This document shows positions 14,015 to 21,749 of a stretch of 21,772 bases of DNA, piece by piece. Location of the stretch: assembly GCA_002317385.1 (NCBI GenBank), contig DCJH01000010.1, forward strand, positions 1 through 21,772, in the 5' to 3' direction. This DNA is from Prevotella sp. UBA1705. GTDB taxonomy: Bacteria; Bacteroidota; Bacteroidia; Bacteroidales; Bacteroidaceae. Every line of letters begins with the position of its first letter. Positions within the stretch are counted from its first letter, which is position 1. Below the pieces are notes generated by a model. It was not told the DNA's origin and did no database searches. It was given only the letters and a program-made list of their open reading frames with translations. Made by a program: the position numbers and the translations under genes.

Positions 14015-15337
14015 ATGAAGGTACTTAAATTTGGAGGTACTTCGGTAGGAAGTCCAGAACGCATGAAGAGCGTTGCCTCCCTGATTACAGAGTCTGGTGA
14101 ACCTACATTTGTGGTGCTCTCAGCCATGAGCGGCACGACCAACTCACTCGTTGAAATTTGCGACTACCTCTACAAGAAGAATCCGGAGGGCGCCAACGAA
14201 GTCATCAACAATCTGGAGAAGAAGTATCAGAAGCACATTCCTGAACTTTATTCTACAGAGGAATTCCGCAAGAAGACCAGCGAATTCCTGGCCGAGAAGT
14301 TCAACTTCCTGCGTACTTTCACTAAAGATATCTTCACGAGCTTTGAGGAAAAGACCATCGTTGCCCAGGGAGAGGTAATGTCTACCAATATGGTAATCAA
14401 CTACTTGCAGGAGATAGGCATCAAGGCTGTGCTCATCGACGCACTCGAATTCATGCGTACCGACAAGAACGCTGAGCCCGATATGCAGTATATCCGTGAG
14501 AAACTGCAGGGCATTATGCAGGAGAACGAGGGCTACCAGATATACATCACCCAGGGCTTTATCTGCCGCAATGCCTATGGCGAGATAGACAACCTGCAGC
14601 GTGGTGGCTCAGACTATACAGCCTCGCTCATCGGAGCCGCGCTGCCTGCCGACGAGATCCAGATATGGACCGACATCGACGGTATGCACAACAACGACCC
14701 CCGTGTGGTGGAACACACCGAGGCCATACACCAACTGAATTTTGAAGAGGCTGCCGAGTTGGCTTATTTTGGTGCCAAAATCCTCCACCCCACCTGCGTA
14801 CAGCCTGCCAAATATGCTGGCATTCCGGTACGTCTGAAGAATACGATGGAGCCAAAAGCCGACGGCACGATTATCGACAACGTGCTTGTTCGCGGCAAAA
14901 TCAAGGCCATTGCAGCCAAGGACAATATCACCGCCATTAAGATTAAGTCGTCGCGCATGCTGCTGGCTACCGGATTCCTGAGAAAGATTTTTGAAATCTT
15001 CGAGAGCTATCAGACGCCCATCGACATGATTGCGACCTCAGAAGTAGGTGTCTCGATGAGTATCGACAACCCCACACACCTCAACAAGATTGTAGATGAG
15101 TTGAAGAAATATGGTACGGTGACTGTCGATTCCGATATGTGCATCATCTGTGTCGTGGGCGACCTCGACTGGAGCAATCTCGGTTTTGAGACCTGGGCCA
15201 CAGATGCCATGAAGGATATTCCGGTTAGAATGATCAGCTACGGCGGTAGCAATTACAATATTTCCTTCCTCATCAAGGAGTCTGATAAGAAGCGTGCGCT
15301 GCAGAATCTAAGCGACACTCTCTTCAGCAATAAGTAA
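14015..15337 (+). CDS. lysC: Aspartate kinase (monofunctional)
   Basis: Phosphorylates aspartate, the committed first step towards lysine, DAP, threonine and methionine. The 440-residue protein begins with the family signature KFGGTSVGS (5-13), has the substrate segment RGGSDYTASLIGAAL and the WTDIDGMHNNDPR stretch of the nucleotide-binding lobe, and ends with two ACT domains (from about 305; IATSEVGVSMSID is the typical effector-binding strand). No homoserine dehydrogenase domain is attached, so it is the single-function type resembling E. coli LysC. Lysine feedback is expected from the family but not shown here. lysA follows after 21 nt, which supports dedication to DAP/lysine. Confidence 0.93.
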   Translation: MKVLKFGGTSVGSPERMKSVASLITESGEPTFVVLSAMSGTTNSLVEICDYLYKKNPEGANEVINNLEKKYQKHIPELYSTEEFRKKTSEFLAEKFNFLRTFTKDIFTSFEEKTIVAQGEVMSTNMVINYLQEIGIKAVLIDALEFMRTDKNAEPDMQYIREKLQGIMQENEGYQIYITQGFICRNAYGEIDNLQRGGSDYTASLIGAALPADEIQIWTDIDGMHNNDPRVVEHTEAIHQLNFEEAAELAYFGAKILHPTCVQPAKYAGIPVRLKNTMEPKADGTIIDNVLVRGKIKAIAAKDNITAIKIKSSRMLLATGFLRKIFEIFESYQTPIDMIATSEVGVSMSIDNPTHLNKIVDELKKYGTVTVDSDMCIICVVGDLDWSNLGFETWATDAMKDIPVRMISYGGSNYNISFLIKESDKKRALQNLSDTLFSNK

Positions 15338-15358
15338 AAAATTTGACACGACACGGTC

Positions 15359-16540
15359 ATGAAAGGTTGTTTTCCAGTAGATAAATTTCAGAATATCCAG
15401 ACCCCGTTTTATTATTATGATACCCAAATCCTGCAAGACACGCTTAGCGCTGTCTTGCACGAAGCGGGCAAACATGAGAATTTCGTGGTGCACTACGCCA
15501 TCAAGGCGAATGCTAACCCCAGGGTTCTATCTATCATTTCACAGGCTGGTCTGGGTGCAGACTGTGTCAGCGGAGGTGAGATTGAGGCCAGCATCATGGC
15601 CGGATTCCCCTCTGAGAAAATAGTTTATGCCGGTGTGGGCAAGGGCGATTGGGAAATCAATCTCGCCCTCGACGCCGACATCTTCTGCTTCAATGTAGAG
15701 AGCAACGCCGAGTTGGAGGTGATCAACGAACTGGCTCTGGCCAAGGGAAAAGTGGCCAAAGTGTGCTTCCGCATCAACCCGGACATAGACGCCCACACCC
15801 ATGCCAATATCACCACAGGCCTTGCCGAGAACAAGTTTGGCATTGCCATGGACGATATGGAGCATGCCATCAAGGAGGCCGTAGCCATGGAGGGCATCAA
15901 CTTCATTGGTCTGCACTTCCACATTGGCAGTCAGATTCTCGACATGACCAGCTTTAGAGAGCTCTGCAAACGCATCAACACATTGCAGGATCAACTGGAG
16001 AACAAGGGCATCAATGTGAAGGAAATCAATGTCGGCGGAGGCCTCGGCATCGACTATGACGACCCCAATGGTCATCCCATCCCCGACTTCAAGAGCTTCT
16101 TCGACACCTATGCCGAGGGACTGAAACTGCGGCCCGGCCAGCGCCTCCACTTCGAGTTGGGGCGTGCCATCGTAGCCCAGATGGGCTCACTTATCAGCCG
16201 CACGCTCTATGTGAAGCAGGGAACAGCAAAGAAATTTGCCATCCTCGACGCCGGCATGACCGACCTCATTCGTCCCGCTCTCTATCAGGCCTACCACAAG
16301 GTGGAGAATATCAGCAGCGATGCTGCTGCGCAGACCTACGATGTGGTGGGGCCCATCTGCGAGTCGAGTGATGTATTTGCCAAAGACTACTCGATCAATG
16401 AGATCCATCGCGGCGACCTCATCGCCCTACGTTCCGCAGGAGCCTACGGCGAAATCATGGCCAGCCAATACAATTGCAGGCCCCTTCCCAAGGGCTATAC
16501 CACGGAAGATCTGGGAGCCTGCGAATGTCATCAGATATGA
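15359..16540 (+). CDS. lysA: Diaminopimelate decarboxylase
   Basis: PLP enzyme converting meso-DAP to lysine, the last step of the pathway. The 393-residue alanine racemase-fold protein has the PLP lysine K49 in HYAIKANAN, the phosphate-binding HFHIGSQI, the GGGLGIDYD loop, and the active-site CESSD (334-338) with a C-terminal YNCRPLP. It is slightly shorter than many family members but no motif is missing. Ornithine/arginine-decarboxylase-like alternatives are unlikely given the adjacent lysC. Its stop TGA overlaps the start codon of the next gene (ATGA at 16537-16540), suggesting coupled translation. Confidence 0.93.
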   Translation: MKGCFPVDKFQNIQTPFYYYDTQILQDTLSAVLHEAGKHENFVVHYAIKANANPRVLSIISQAGLGADCVSGGEIEASIMAGFPSEKIVYAGVGKGDWEINLALDADIFCFNVESNAELEVINELALAKGKVAKVCFRINPDIDAHTHANITTGLAENKFGIAMDDMEHAIKEAVAMEGINFIGLHFHIGSQILDMTSFRELCKRINTLQDQLENKGINVKEINVGGGLGIDYDDPNGHPIPDFKSFFDTYAEGLKLRPGQRLHFELGRAIVAQMGSLISRTLYVKQGTAKKFAILDAGMTDLIRPALYQAYHKVENISSDAAAQTYDVVGPICESSDVFAKDYSINEIHRGDLIALRSAGAYGEIMASQYNCRPLPKGYTTEDLGACECHQI

Positions 16541-17727
16541 ACTTCGTAACAATTGACAACTTTACCATCATTGCAAGCATAGCGCTTATCATACTGAGCA
16601 TTGTCACTCCAATGCTCAATCCCTTTTTCCGTTTCAGCAAAAAAGACAACTACCAGGAAGAATCGCCCGACAGCGAACCCACTCCAGCCCCTCCCCTGTC
16701 GCTGGTCATCACGCCCTTTGACGATGCCGAAGGCCTGGCCAAGAACCTTCCCCATCTGTTGCAACAGGACTATCCTGCTGCCTATCAGGTCATTGTGGTC
16801 ATAGAACAAGGCGACCACAGGGCTGAAGAAATTATCGGAAATATCAAGAACAGCTATCCCGACGGACAGGCACAGAGCCATGCAGAGCTCTACGTGACCT
16901 ACATCCCGCAATCATCGCGCTACATCAGTCGCAAGAAACTGGCTATCACCTTGGGCATCAAGGCGGCCAAAAACGAGTGGATAGTGCTCACGGAAACCAG
17001 TTGTCGACCGGCTTCGAGCCAGTGGCTCAGCACCATAGGCCGCCACTGCCACGGCGAAAATAATCTTGTGGTGGGCTACGGATGCTTCGACGACAACACT
17101 GCATCCTACCGCCGGTTTGAGCGTCTGCACACCTCCTTCTACCTCATGCGTGAGGCCAGCCGAGGCACAGCCTATCGTGACAACAGCTATAACATTGCTT
17201 TCCGCAAGACCGAATTCATGGATGGCGACGGCTATCTGGGCAACCTCCACCTGATGCGAGGCGAATACGATTTTGTGGTCAACAAGCATGCCCACAAGGC
17301 TACCACGGCTCTCGAAACTGCCGAAGAAGCCTGGATGATGGAGGATGAGCCCACCGAGAAGAGCTGGCTCAACCGCCATATATTCTATCTTGAATCGCGC
17401 AAAAGCCTGAACCGTGGCTTCCGTCACCGCCTGCCCTTCAACATCGATCAGGCTGCCTTACATCTCAATATGCTGTTGCTACTCGGCGCACTGGCTTTTG
17501 CGGGCTTCGCACAAAACTGGATTCTCCTTGCATCAGCCACGCTGGCGCTCATCGTTACCTTTATCTTCCGCTCTATTCTATGCCACAAGGCCCTGCGCAG
17601 TTTCGGCGAAAACATCTCGCCGCTCGGCGCAACCTTCTACGAATTGGGCATTCTCTGGCACAATCTCTGGTACATGCTGCGTTATCGCATGGCCGACAAA
17701 CACGACTTTACGACCCATAAGCTCTAA
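16537..17727 (+). CDS. Membrane-anchored GT2-like glycosyltransferase with altered motifs
   Basis: A 396-residue protein with one N-terminal membrane helix (about 8-27), a cytoplasmic GT-A-like domain (about 52-290) and two or more C-terminal membrane helices (about 309-347). The fold is suggested by LSLVITPFDDAEGLAKNLPHLLQQDYP, shown by its key parts SLVITPFDDA and LLQQDYP, and by KLAITLGIKAAKNEWIVLTE. Family 2 enzymes usually have a DAD/DxD here; this one has TETS (152-155). The later GED motif reads GEYD (242-245), and a W...R pair (W277, R288) may correspond to QxxRW. It could be a divergent transferase or an inactive partner. The frame is open from 16474, but the ATG at 16537 overlapping the lysA stop is preferred. 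The next gene starts 5 nt downstream. Confidence 0.72.
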   Translation: MNFVTIDNFTIIASIALIILSIVTPMLNPFFRFSKKDNYQEESPDSEPTPAPPLSLVITPFDDAEGLAKNLPHLLQQDYPAAYQVIVVIEQGDHRAEEIIGNIKNSYPDGQAQSHAELYVTYIPQSSRYISRKKLAITLGIKAAKNEWIVLTETSCRPASSQWLSTIGRHCHGENNLVVGYGCFDDNTASYRRFERLHTSFYLMREASRGTAYRDNSYNIAFRKTEFMDGDGYLGNLHLMRGEYDFVVNKHAHKATTALETAEEAWMMEDEPTEKSWLNRHIFYLESRKSLNRGFRHRLPFNIDQAALHLNMLLLLGALAFAGFAQNWILLASATLALIVTFIFRSILCHKALRSFGENISPLGATFYELGILWHNLWYMLRYRMADKHDFTTHKL

Positions 17728-17732
17728 ACACT

Positions 17733-18896
17733 ATGGCACGACTGAAGATATTGATGTTCATTTCTCCCAAGGTGGATGCACAGAATGTCAATCATGAACT
17801 CACCACCCGACTGGCCCATACCCTACAGGATGTGGCCGACGTAGACCTGAAAACCTCATGGTCGGAGATGGACAGCGAGGCCCTGAAAGCCTATCACATC
17901 ATCCATATCTTCGGGTGCTGGAACCTGCCTTCAGCCCGATTGCTCAACAAGGCGCATCATCTTCACATCCCCACGGTCTACTCGCCGATGGGTGGTCTCC
18001 AGCCTTGGGTAATCCGTCAGCACCGCACTCACTATGACTATTCGCTCCAGCGCCAGGTCATCCAGAAGGCTTCGGCCATACACCTGTGTAGCAATCTGGA
18101 GAGCGAGAAGTTTGGTACGCTGGGTTGGAACAGCCGCACGGCTCTCATCAAAAATCCCATTCTCACCAGTCTTATCACCTTCGAGCAAATGGCTGCCATG
18201 ATGCTCAGCCTCTATGAAAAGGTGCTCAACACCCACGCCCGACTGTTGCTCAGCGACCATTCGTGCGAGGCCATCGGTCATCTCATGGAACTCGGCGTAG
18301 ACCGCGACGTGCTATTCGACCAGAAGCACTGCGAGGCGATGAGACAAAATCTTGTACTTCTCGATACCACCGACTGGCAACGCATCTTCCTCTATGCAGC
18401 CGACGAGGGTATCACCGAGGTGCTGAAAAAAGGTCTCGACAGAATACAATTTGTTGCTCCAGAAGTCGTTATAGAGCAAATAGACCGTTTCTCCAGCACC
18501 CATCATTATGTGGAGGGCGACCTGAAAGACAGCGAACTATGCTATCCTCACCCCTCGACCATCGACAAGCTCAACGAGCTTCTTAAGCCGCAGGAATCCC
18601 AAGAGCGGGCCGTTTGTACCCAGCTGATAAACCTCAAGCAGGAGATGGGGCGCGGGGAGGCACCGATGCTCCATCTGGCCAACATCTATTGCTCGTTCCG
18701 ATTCACCGAGATGGACGAAGACCGGCTATGCGACGTCGTGCGCGAAATGGGACTATCCGACTTTGCCGAGCGGCTCATGGCCGTGCTCAGCGACGTGATG
18801 CGACTCTCTGAAGGCTTTCAACCTTTCAAGACGAGAGACGACAGAGGCTACCAAGACATGAAAACCGACATTACCAAGTTTAATACTTGGGCCTGA
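17733..18896 (+). CDS. GT4-like N-terminal domain protein with unrecognised C-terminal half
   Basis: A 387-residue cytoplasmic protein. The first 150 residues follow the acceptor-binding Rossmann half of GT4/GT-B glycosyltransferases: LKILMFISPKVDA at the start, YHIIHIFGCWNLPSARLL (54-71), HIPTVYSPMGGLQPW (78-92), IQKASAIHLCSNLESE (110-125) and LIKNPI (138-143). At the point where the second, nucleotide-sugar-binding Rossmann domain should begin (with its G-R and E-x7-E motifs) the sequence turns into a helical region of about 240 residues that I do not recognise. The gene is 5 nt after the GT2-like gene and 44 nt before fbp, so it is probably in the same transcript. It may be a scaffold, a regulator or a degenerate transferase. 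Confidence 0.68.
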   Translation: MARLKILMFISPKVDAQNVNHELTTRLAHTLQDVADVDLKTSWSEMDSEALKAYHIIHIFGCWNLPSARLLNKAHHLHIPTVYSPMGGLQPWVIRQHRTHYDYSLQRQVIQKASAIHLCSNLESEKFGTLGWNSRTALIKNPILTSLITFEQMAAMMLSLYEKVLNTHARLLLSDHSCEAIGHLMELGVDRDVLFDQKHCEAMRQNLVLLDTTDWQRIFLYAADEGITEVLKKGLDRIQFVAPEVVIEQIDRFSSTHHYVEGDLKDSELCYPHPSTIDKLNELLKPQESQERAVCTQLINLKQEMGRGEAPMLHLANIYCSFRFTEMDEDRLCDVVREMGLSDFAERLMAVLSDVMRLSEGFQPFKTRDDRGYQDMKTDITKFNTWA

Positions 18897-18940
18897 AATC
18901 GATACTCTCAGACCTATAAATCTACATAAAAACATTAAAG

Positions 18941-20944
18941 ATGACACAAAAAATGAAAAACAAGTACAACATCGAGAAAGACATGCGGTACCTGCAATTG
19001 CTGTCCAACACGTTCCCCACAGTGGCAGCGGCGAGCACCGAAATCATCAACCTGCAGGCTATTCTGAGGCTGCCCAAGGCCACAGAACATTTCCTGGCCG
19101 ACGTCCACGGAGAGTATGAAGCCTTTCAGCACGTGCTTAAAAATGCCTCGGGCAACATCAAGCGCAAGGTAAACGAACTCTTCGGCATATCACTTCGCGA
19201 GACCGAGAAGCGCGAACTCTGTACCCTAATCTACTATCCCGAGCAGAAACTCGAACTCGTGAAAGACTCGGAAAAAGACATTATCGACTGGTATCACATC
19301 ACCATACATCGCCTTGTAGCCGTATGCCGTGACGTATCAAGCAAATATACGCGTTCCAAGGTGCGCAAAGCCCTACCCGTAGACTTCTCCTACATCATTC
19401 AGGAGTTGCTCGACGAGCGTAGCGAAGACGTGAACAAGGCTGCCTATATCAACGGAATCATAGACACCATCATCACCACAGGCCGCGCCGACGACTTCAT
19501 TATAGCCATTGCCAACGTCATCCAGCGACTCACCATAGACCAGCTCCATATGCTCGGCGACATTTTCGACCGTGGTCCCGGTGCCCACAAGATTCTCGAC
19601 ATGATGGGCCAATACAAGCACTGGGACATCACTTGGGGCAACCACGACATCCTCTGGATGGGTGCGGCAGCCGGCAACAAGTCGTGCATCTGTACCGTCA
19701 TCCGCCTATCTCTGCGCTATGCCAACCTCGTGACACTCGAAGATGGTTATGGCATCAACCTCGTGCCGCTGGCCACCTTCGCCATGGAGCACTACGACCA
19801 GGATCCTTGCACCGAGTTCATGCCCAAGATTACCGACCCCAACAGCCATATCGACGAAAAAACCATACGCCTCACAGCTCAGATGCACAAGGCCATTGCC
19901 GTGCTCAGCTTCAAGTTGGAGGCGCAGCTTTTTGCCAAGCATCCCGAGTGGAAGATGCAGGATCGCATGCTCCTCGACCACATTGATTATGACAAGGGAA
20001 CCATTACTATCGATGGTAAAGAGTACAAACTCACCAGCTGTTCCTTCCCCACCATCGATCCGCAGCACCCCAACCAGCTCACGTCTGAGGAGGAAGACCT
20101 CATCAAGAAGCTACACCACAGTTTCTCGGTGAGTGAGAAACTGCACAAACACATGAAGTTATTGCTGGCCCACGGCTGCATGTATGGCATCTATAACAAT
20201 AATCTTCTGTTCCACGGCTCGGTGCCTCTCTCCGATGAGGGCAAGCTCAAAGACGTGGAAATCTATCCCGGCAACTCATGCTCGGGCATCAAACTCATGA
20301 CGGAGATTGGCCGACTCATCCGTAGTGCCTACCAGTCTGACGCGTCGAATTCGGAGAAAGACTATGCCATAGACTATTTCTATTATCTCTGGTGCGGCCC
20401 CAACAGTCCGTTGTTCGACAAGGATAAGATGGCCACTTTCGAGCGCTATTTCCTCAAGGAAAAGGAAACTCACAAGGAGAAGAAGGGCAACTACTTCATG
20501 TTCCGCGATAACGAAGAGATATGCGATTATATCATGGACTCCTTCGGTGTCACCGGAGACAACCGCCATATCATCAATGGTCATGTACCCGTGCATGTGG
20601 GCGACGGAGAGAATCCCATCAAAGCCAATGGCAAACTGATGGTCATCGACGGCGGCTTCTCGCAGGCCTATCACAAGGAGACCGGCATCGCCGGATACAC
20701 GCTTGTATATCACAGTCGCGGATTCCAGCTCGTACAGCATGAGCCTTTTACCAGCACGAAAGACGCCATAGAGCGTGGCACCGACATCAAGTCGACCATT
20801 CAGATTGTCGAAATGTCGTCCAACCGTATGCTTGTGGCCGATACCGACATCGGCAAAGAGCTGCGTGGCCAGATCGACGACCTGGAGGAACTCCTCTACG
20901 CCTATCGTCACGGCTTCATCAACGAGAACGAAAACAAGAAATAG
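18941..20944 (+). CDS. fbp: Fructose-1,6-bisphosphatase class III
   Basis: Removes the 1-phosphate of fructose-1,6-bisphosphate in gluconeogenesis. The 667-residue length is that of the class III enzymes (B. subtilis Fbp is about 670). The metallophosphatase signature is split by an insert of about 150 residues, as is typical for the class: DVHGE (54-58), GDIFDRG (206-212) and GNHD (233-236), with later histidines in NGHVPVH. The N-terminal MRYLQLLSNTFPTV is characteristic. A second in-frame ATG lies 4 codons downstream of the chosen start, so the true start could be either. It ends just before a strong terminator and is the last gene of the long plus-strand run. Confidence 0.95.
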   Translation: MTQKMKNKYNIEKDMRYLQLLSNTFPTVAAASTEIINLQAILRLPKATEHFLADVHGEYEAFQHVLKNASGNIKRKVNELFGISLRETEKRELCTLIYYPEQKLELVKDSEKDIIDWYHITIHRLVAVCRDVSSKYTRSKVRKALPVDFSYIIQELLDERSEDVNKAAYINGIIDTIITTGRADDFIIAIANVIQRLTIDQLHMLGDIFDRGPGAHKILDMMGQYKHWDITWGNHDILWMGAAAGNKSCICTVIRLSLRYANLVTLEDGYGINLVPLATFAMEHYDQDPCTEFMPKITDPNSHIDEKTIRLTAQMHKAIAVLSFKLEAQLFAKHPEWKMQDRMLLDHIDYDKGTITIDGKEYKLTSCSFPTIDPQHPNQLTSEEEDLIKKLHHSFSVSEKLHKHMKLLLAHGCMYGIYNNNLLFHGSVPLSDEGKLKDVEIYPGNSCSGIKLMTEIGRLIRSAYQSDASNSEKDYAIDYFYYLWCGPNSPLFDKDKMATFERYFLKEKETHKEKKGNYFMFRDNEEICDYIMDSFGVTGDNRHIINGHVPVHVGDGENPIKANGKLMVIDGGFSQAYHKETGIAGYTLVYHSRGFQLVQHEPFTSTKDAIERGTDIKSTIQIVEMSSNRMLVADTDIGKELRGQIDDLEELLYAYRHGFINENENKK

Positions 20945-20988
20945 TAGGCCCGTTGCTCCTCTGCAACTCGCTATATCCCACCCCCATC

Positions 20989-21028
20989 AAGCATGGACTG
21001 CATCCCCATCAGCAGCCCATGCTTTTTT
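20989..21028 (+). terminator. Rho-independent terminator after fbp
   Basis: Stem AAGCATGG-A-CTGC (20989-21001) pairs with GCAG-C-CCATGCTT (21012-21024), twelve pairs with one A/C mismatch and a 10-nt loop, followed by a run of T to 21028. Confidence 0.88.
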
Positions 21029-21095
21029 CATAACAACAAAAAAGCAATCTTAGTAGATTAAGGCCTTATCCACACCTCTTCCTGTCCCCTTAACA

Positions 21096-21175
21096 ATTAC
21101 TACCTTTTCGCCTTACAATAAGGTAGTAATCGCCTCACCTTTAAGTACTAATCATAAGACGATAAAGTAGTTATT
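21096..21175. repeat. Second locus of the phased 22-bp AGGTAnTAAT repeats
   Basis: Direct units start at 21121 (AGGTAGTAATCGCCTCACCT), 21143 (AAGTACTAATCATAAGACGA) and 21165 (AAGTAGTTATT, partial), again 22 bp apart. An inverted copy ATTACTACCTT at 21096-21106 pairs perfectly over 11 bp with 21120-21130. The unit at 21120-21139 matches the minus strand of 6497-6516 at 18 of 20 positions, tying the two loci together. Confidence 0.8.
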
Positions 21176-21409
21176 CCAAAAGAAAGAAGCAGTCCACAAT
21201 CTCCCTCTTATATCATATACCCATCCCATTCCTTAATCAGACTTGTAATCTCGAGCCTAACTAATAACATTATACTCATCTCAAAATACTCCAAATTAAC
21301 CCTAAAATATTATCTATCAAATTATATCCATCTATTCAAGAAAATACTAAATATGCCTTCCCAAGAGCAAAATTCCGTTTCATTCTTCAATTAATTGAAA
21401 ATAATTTCC

Positions 21410-21417
21410 GATATTTG
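21410..21417 (+). promoter_or_regulatory. Possible -7 box upstream of the CRISPR-like element
   Basis: GATATTTG followed by TAC differs from TAnnTTTG only in the first base. It lies 112 nt before the first CRISPR-like repeat, with AT-rich leader-like DNA between. No TTTG at the -33 distance. Weak evidence. Confidence 0.25.
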
Positions 21418-21501
21418 TACTTGTGAAAAGTCCATTGTCTTTTGCTTTTTTATCGTCAATTACAAAAGTAAAATATTCAGGGACCTTACACACAAATTAG
21501 G

Positions 21502-21526
21502 ATAGTATCAGAGTAAGAGATACTAT
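21502..21526 (+). repeat. Hairpin directly before the CRISPR-like repeats
   Basis: Perfect 8-bp inverted repeat ATAGTATC (21502-21509) and GATACTAT (21519-21526) with a 9-nt loop, ending 2 nt before the first repeat. Role unknown; it could be a leader element or a protein-binding site. Confidence 0.6.
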
Positions 21527-21528
21527 TA

Positions 21529-21614
21529 GTCATACCCAAACGGGTACGTGGATTGAAACTTACATAAAATGAAAAAGAAGAGTCGCACCCCTTTGGGGGT
21601 GTGTGGATAACAAG
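21529..21614 (+). CRISPR. Degenerate type I-C-like repeat pair with one short spacer (no cas genes in view)
   Basis: Repeat 1 (21529-21559, 31 nt) starts GTCATACCC and ends with GTGGATTGAAAC, the classic 3' tag of type I-C/I-B repeats. Repeat 2 (21582-21614, 33 nt) starts GTCGCACCCC, contains GGGGGTG and GTGGAT, but its 3' end is degenerate (AACAAG). Each has the palindromic stem of I-C repeats: TACCC-AAAC-GGGTA, and CACCCC-TTTG-GGGGTG, with a compensatory T-A to C-G change. The intervening spacer (21560-21581) is 22 nt, shorter than the 33-36 nt usual for I-C. The array has only two repeats, so it may be a relic, or a crRNA-like single RNA. Confidence 0.5.
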
Positions 21615-21707
21615 TTAAACTTTTTATACCATATATTTACCTATGCTCAGTAGCGACATGCCCCGTGCATGTCCGCACCGCCGCATGGCAAATGTGAGAC
21701 AACAAAA

Positions 21708-21744
21708 AGAGCCCCCGAGGGATATCTCTATCCTCGGGGGCTCT
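21708..21744 (-). terminator. Rho-independent terminator of the rRNA operon (minus strand)
   Basis: Perfect stem GAGCCCCCGAGG (21709-21720) with its complement at 21732-21743, extendable by one pair at the base, with an 11-nt loop. On the minus strand it is followed by TTTTTGTT, and it lies immediately downstream of the 5S 3' end. Confidence 0.93.
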
Positions 21745-21749
21745 GCTGA

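Noticed and set aside
21569..21610. 13-codon frame MKKKSRTPLGVCG running through CRISPR-like repeat 2
   Set aside because: Very short, with no promoter close by, and its sequence is dictated by the repeat. Kept in mind as an alternative reading of the spacer as a translation start.
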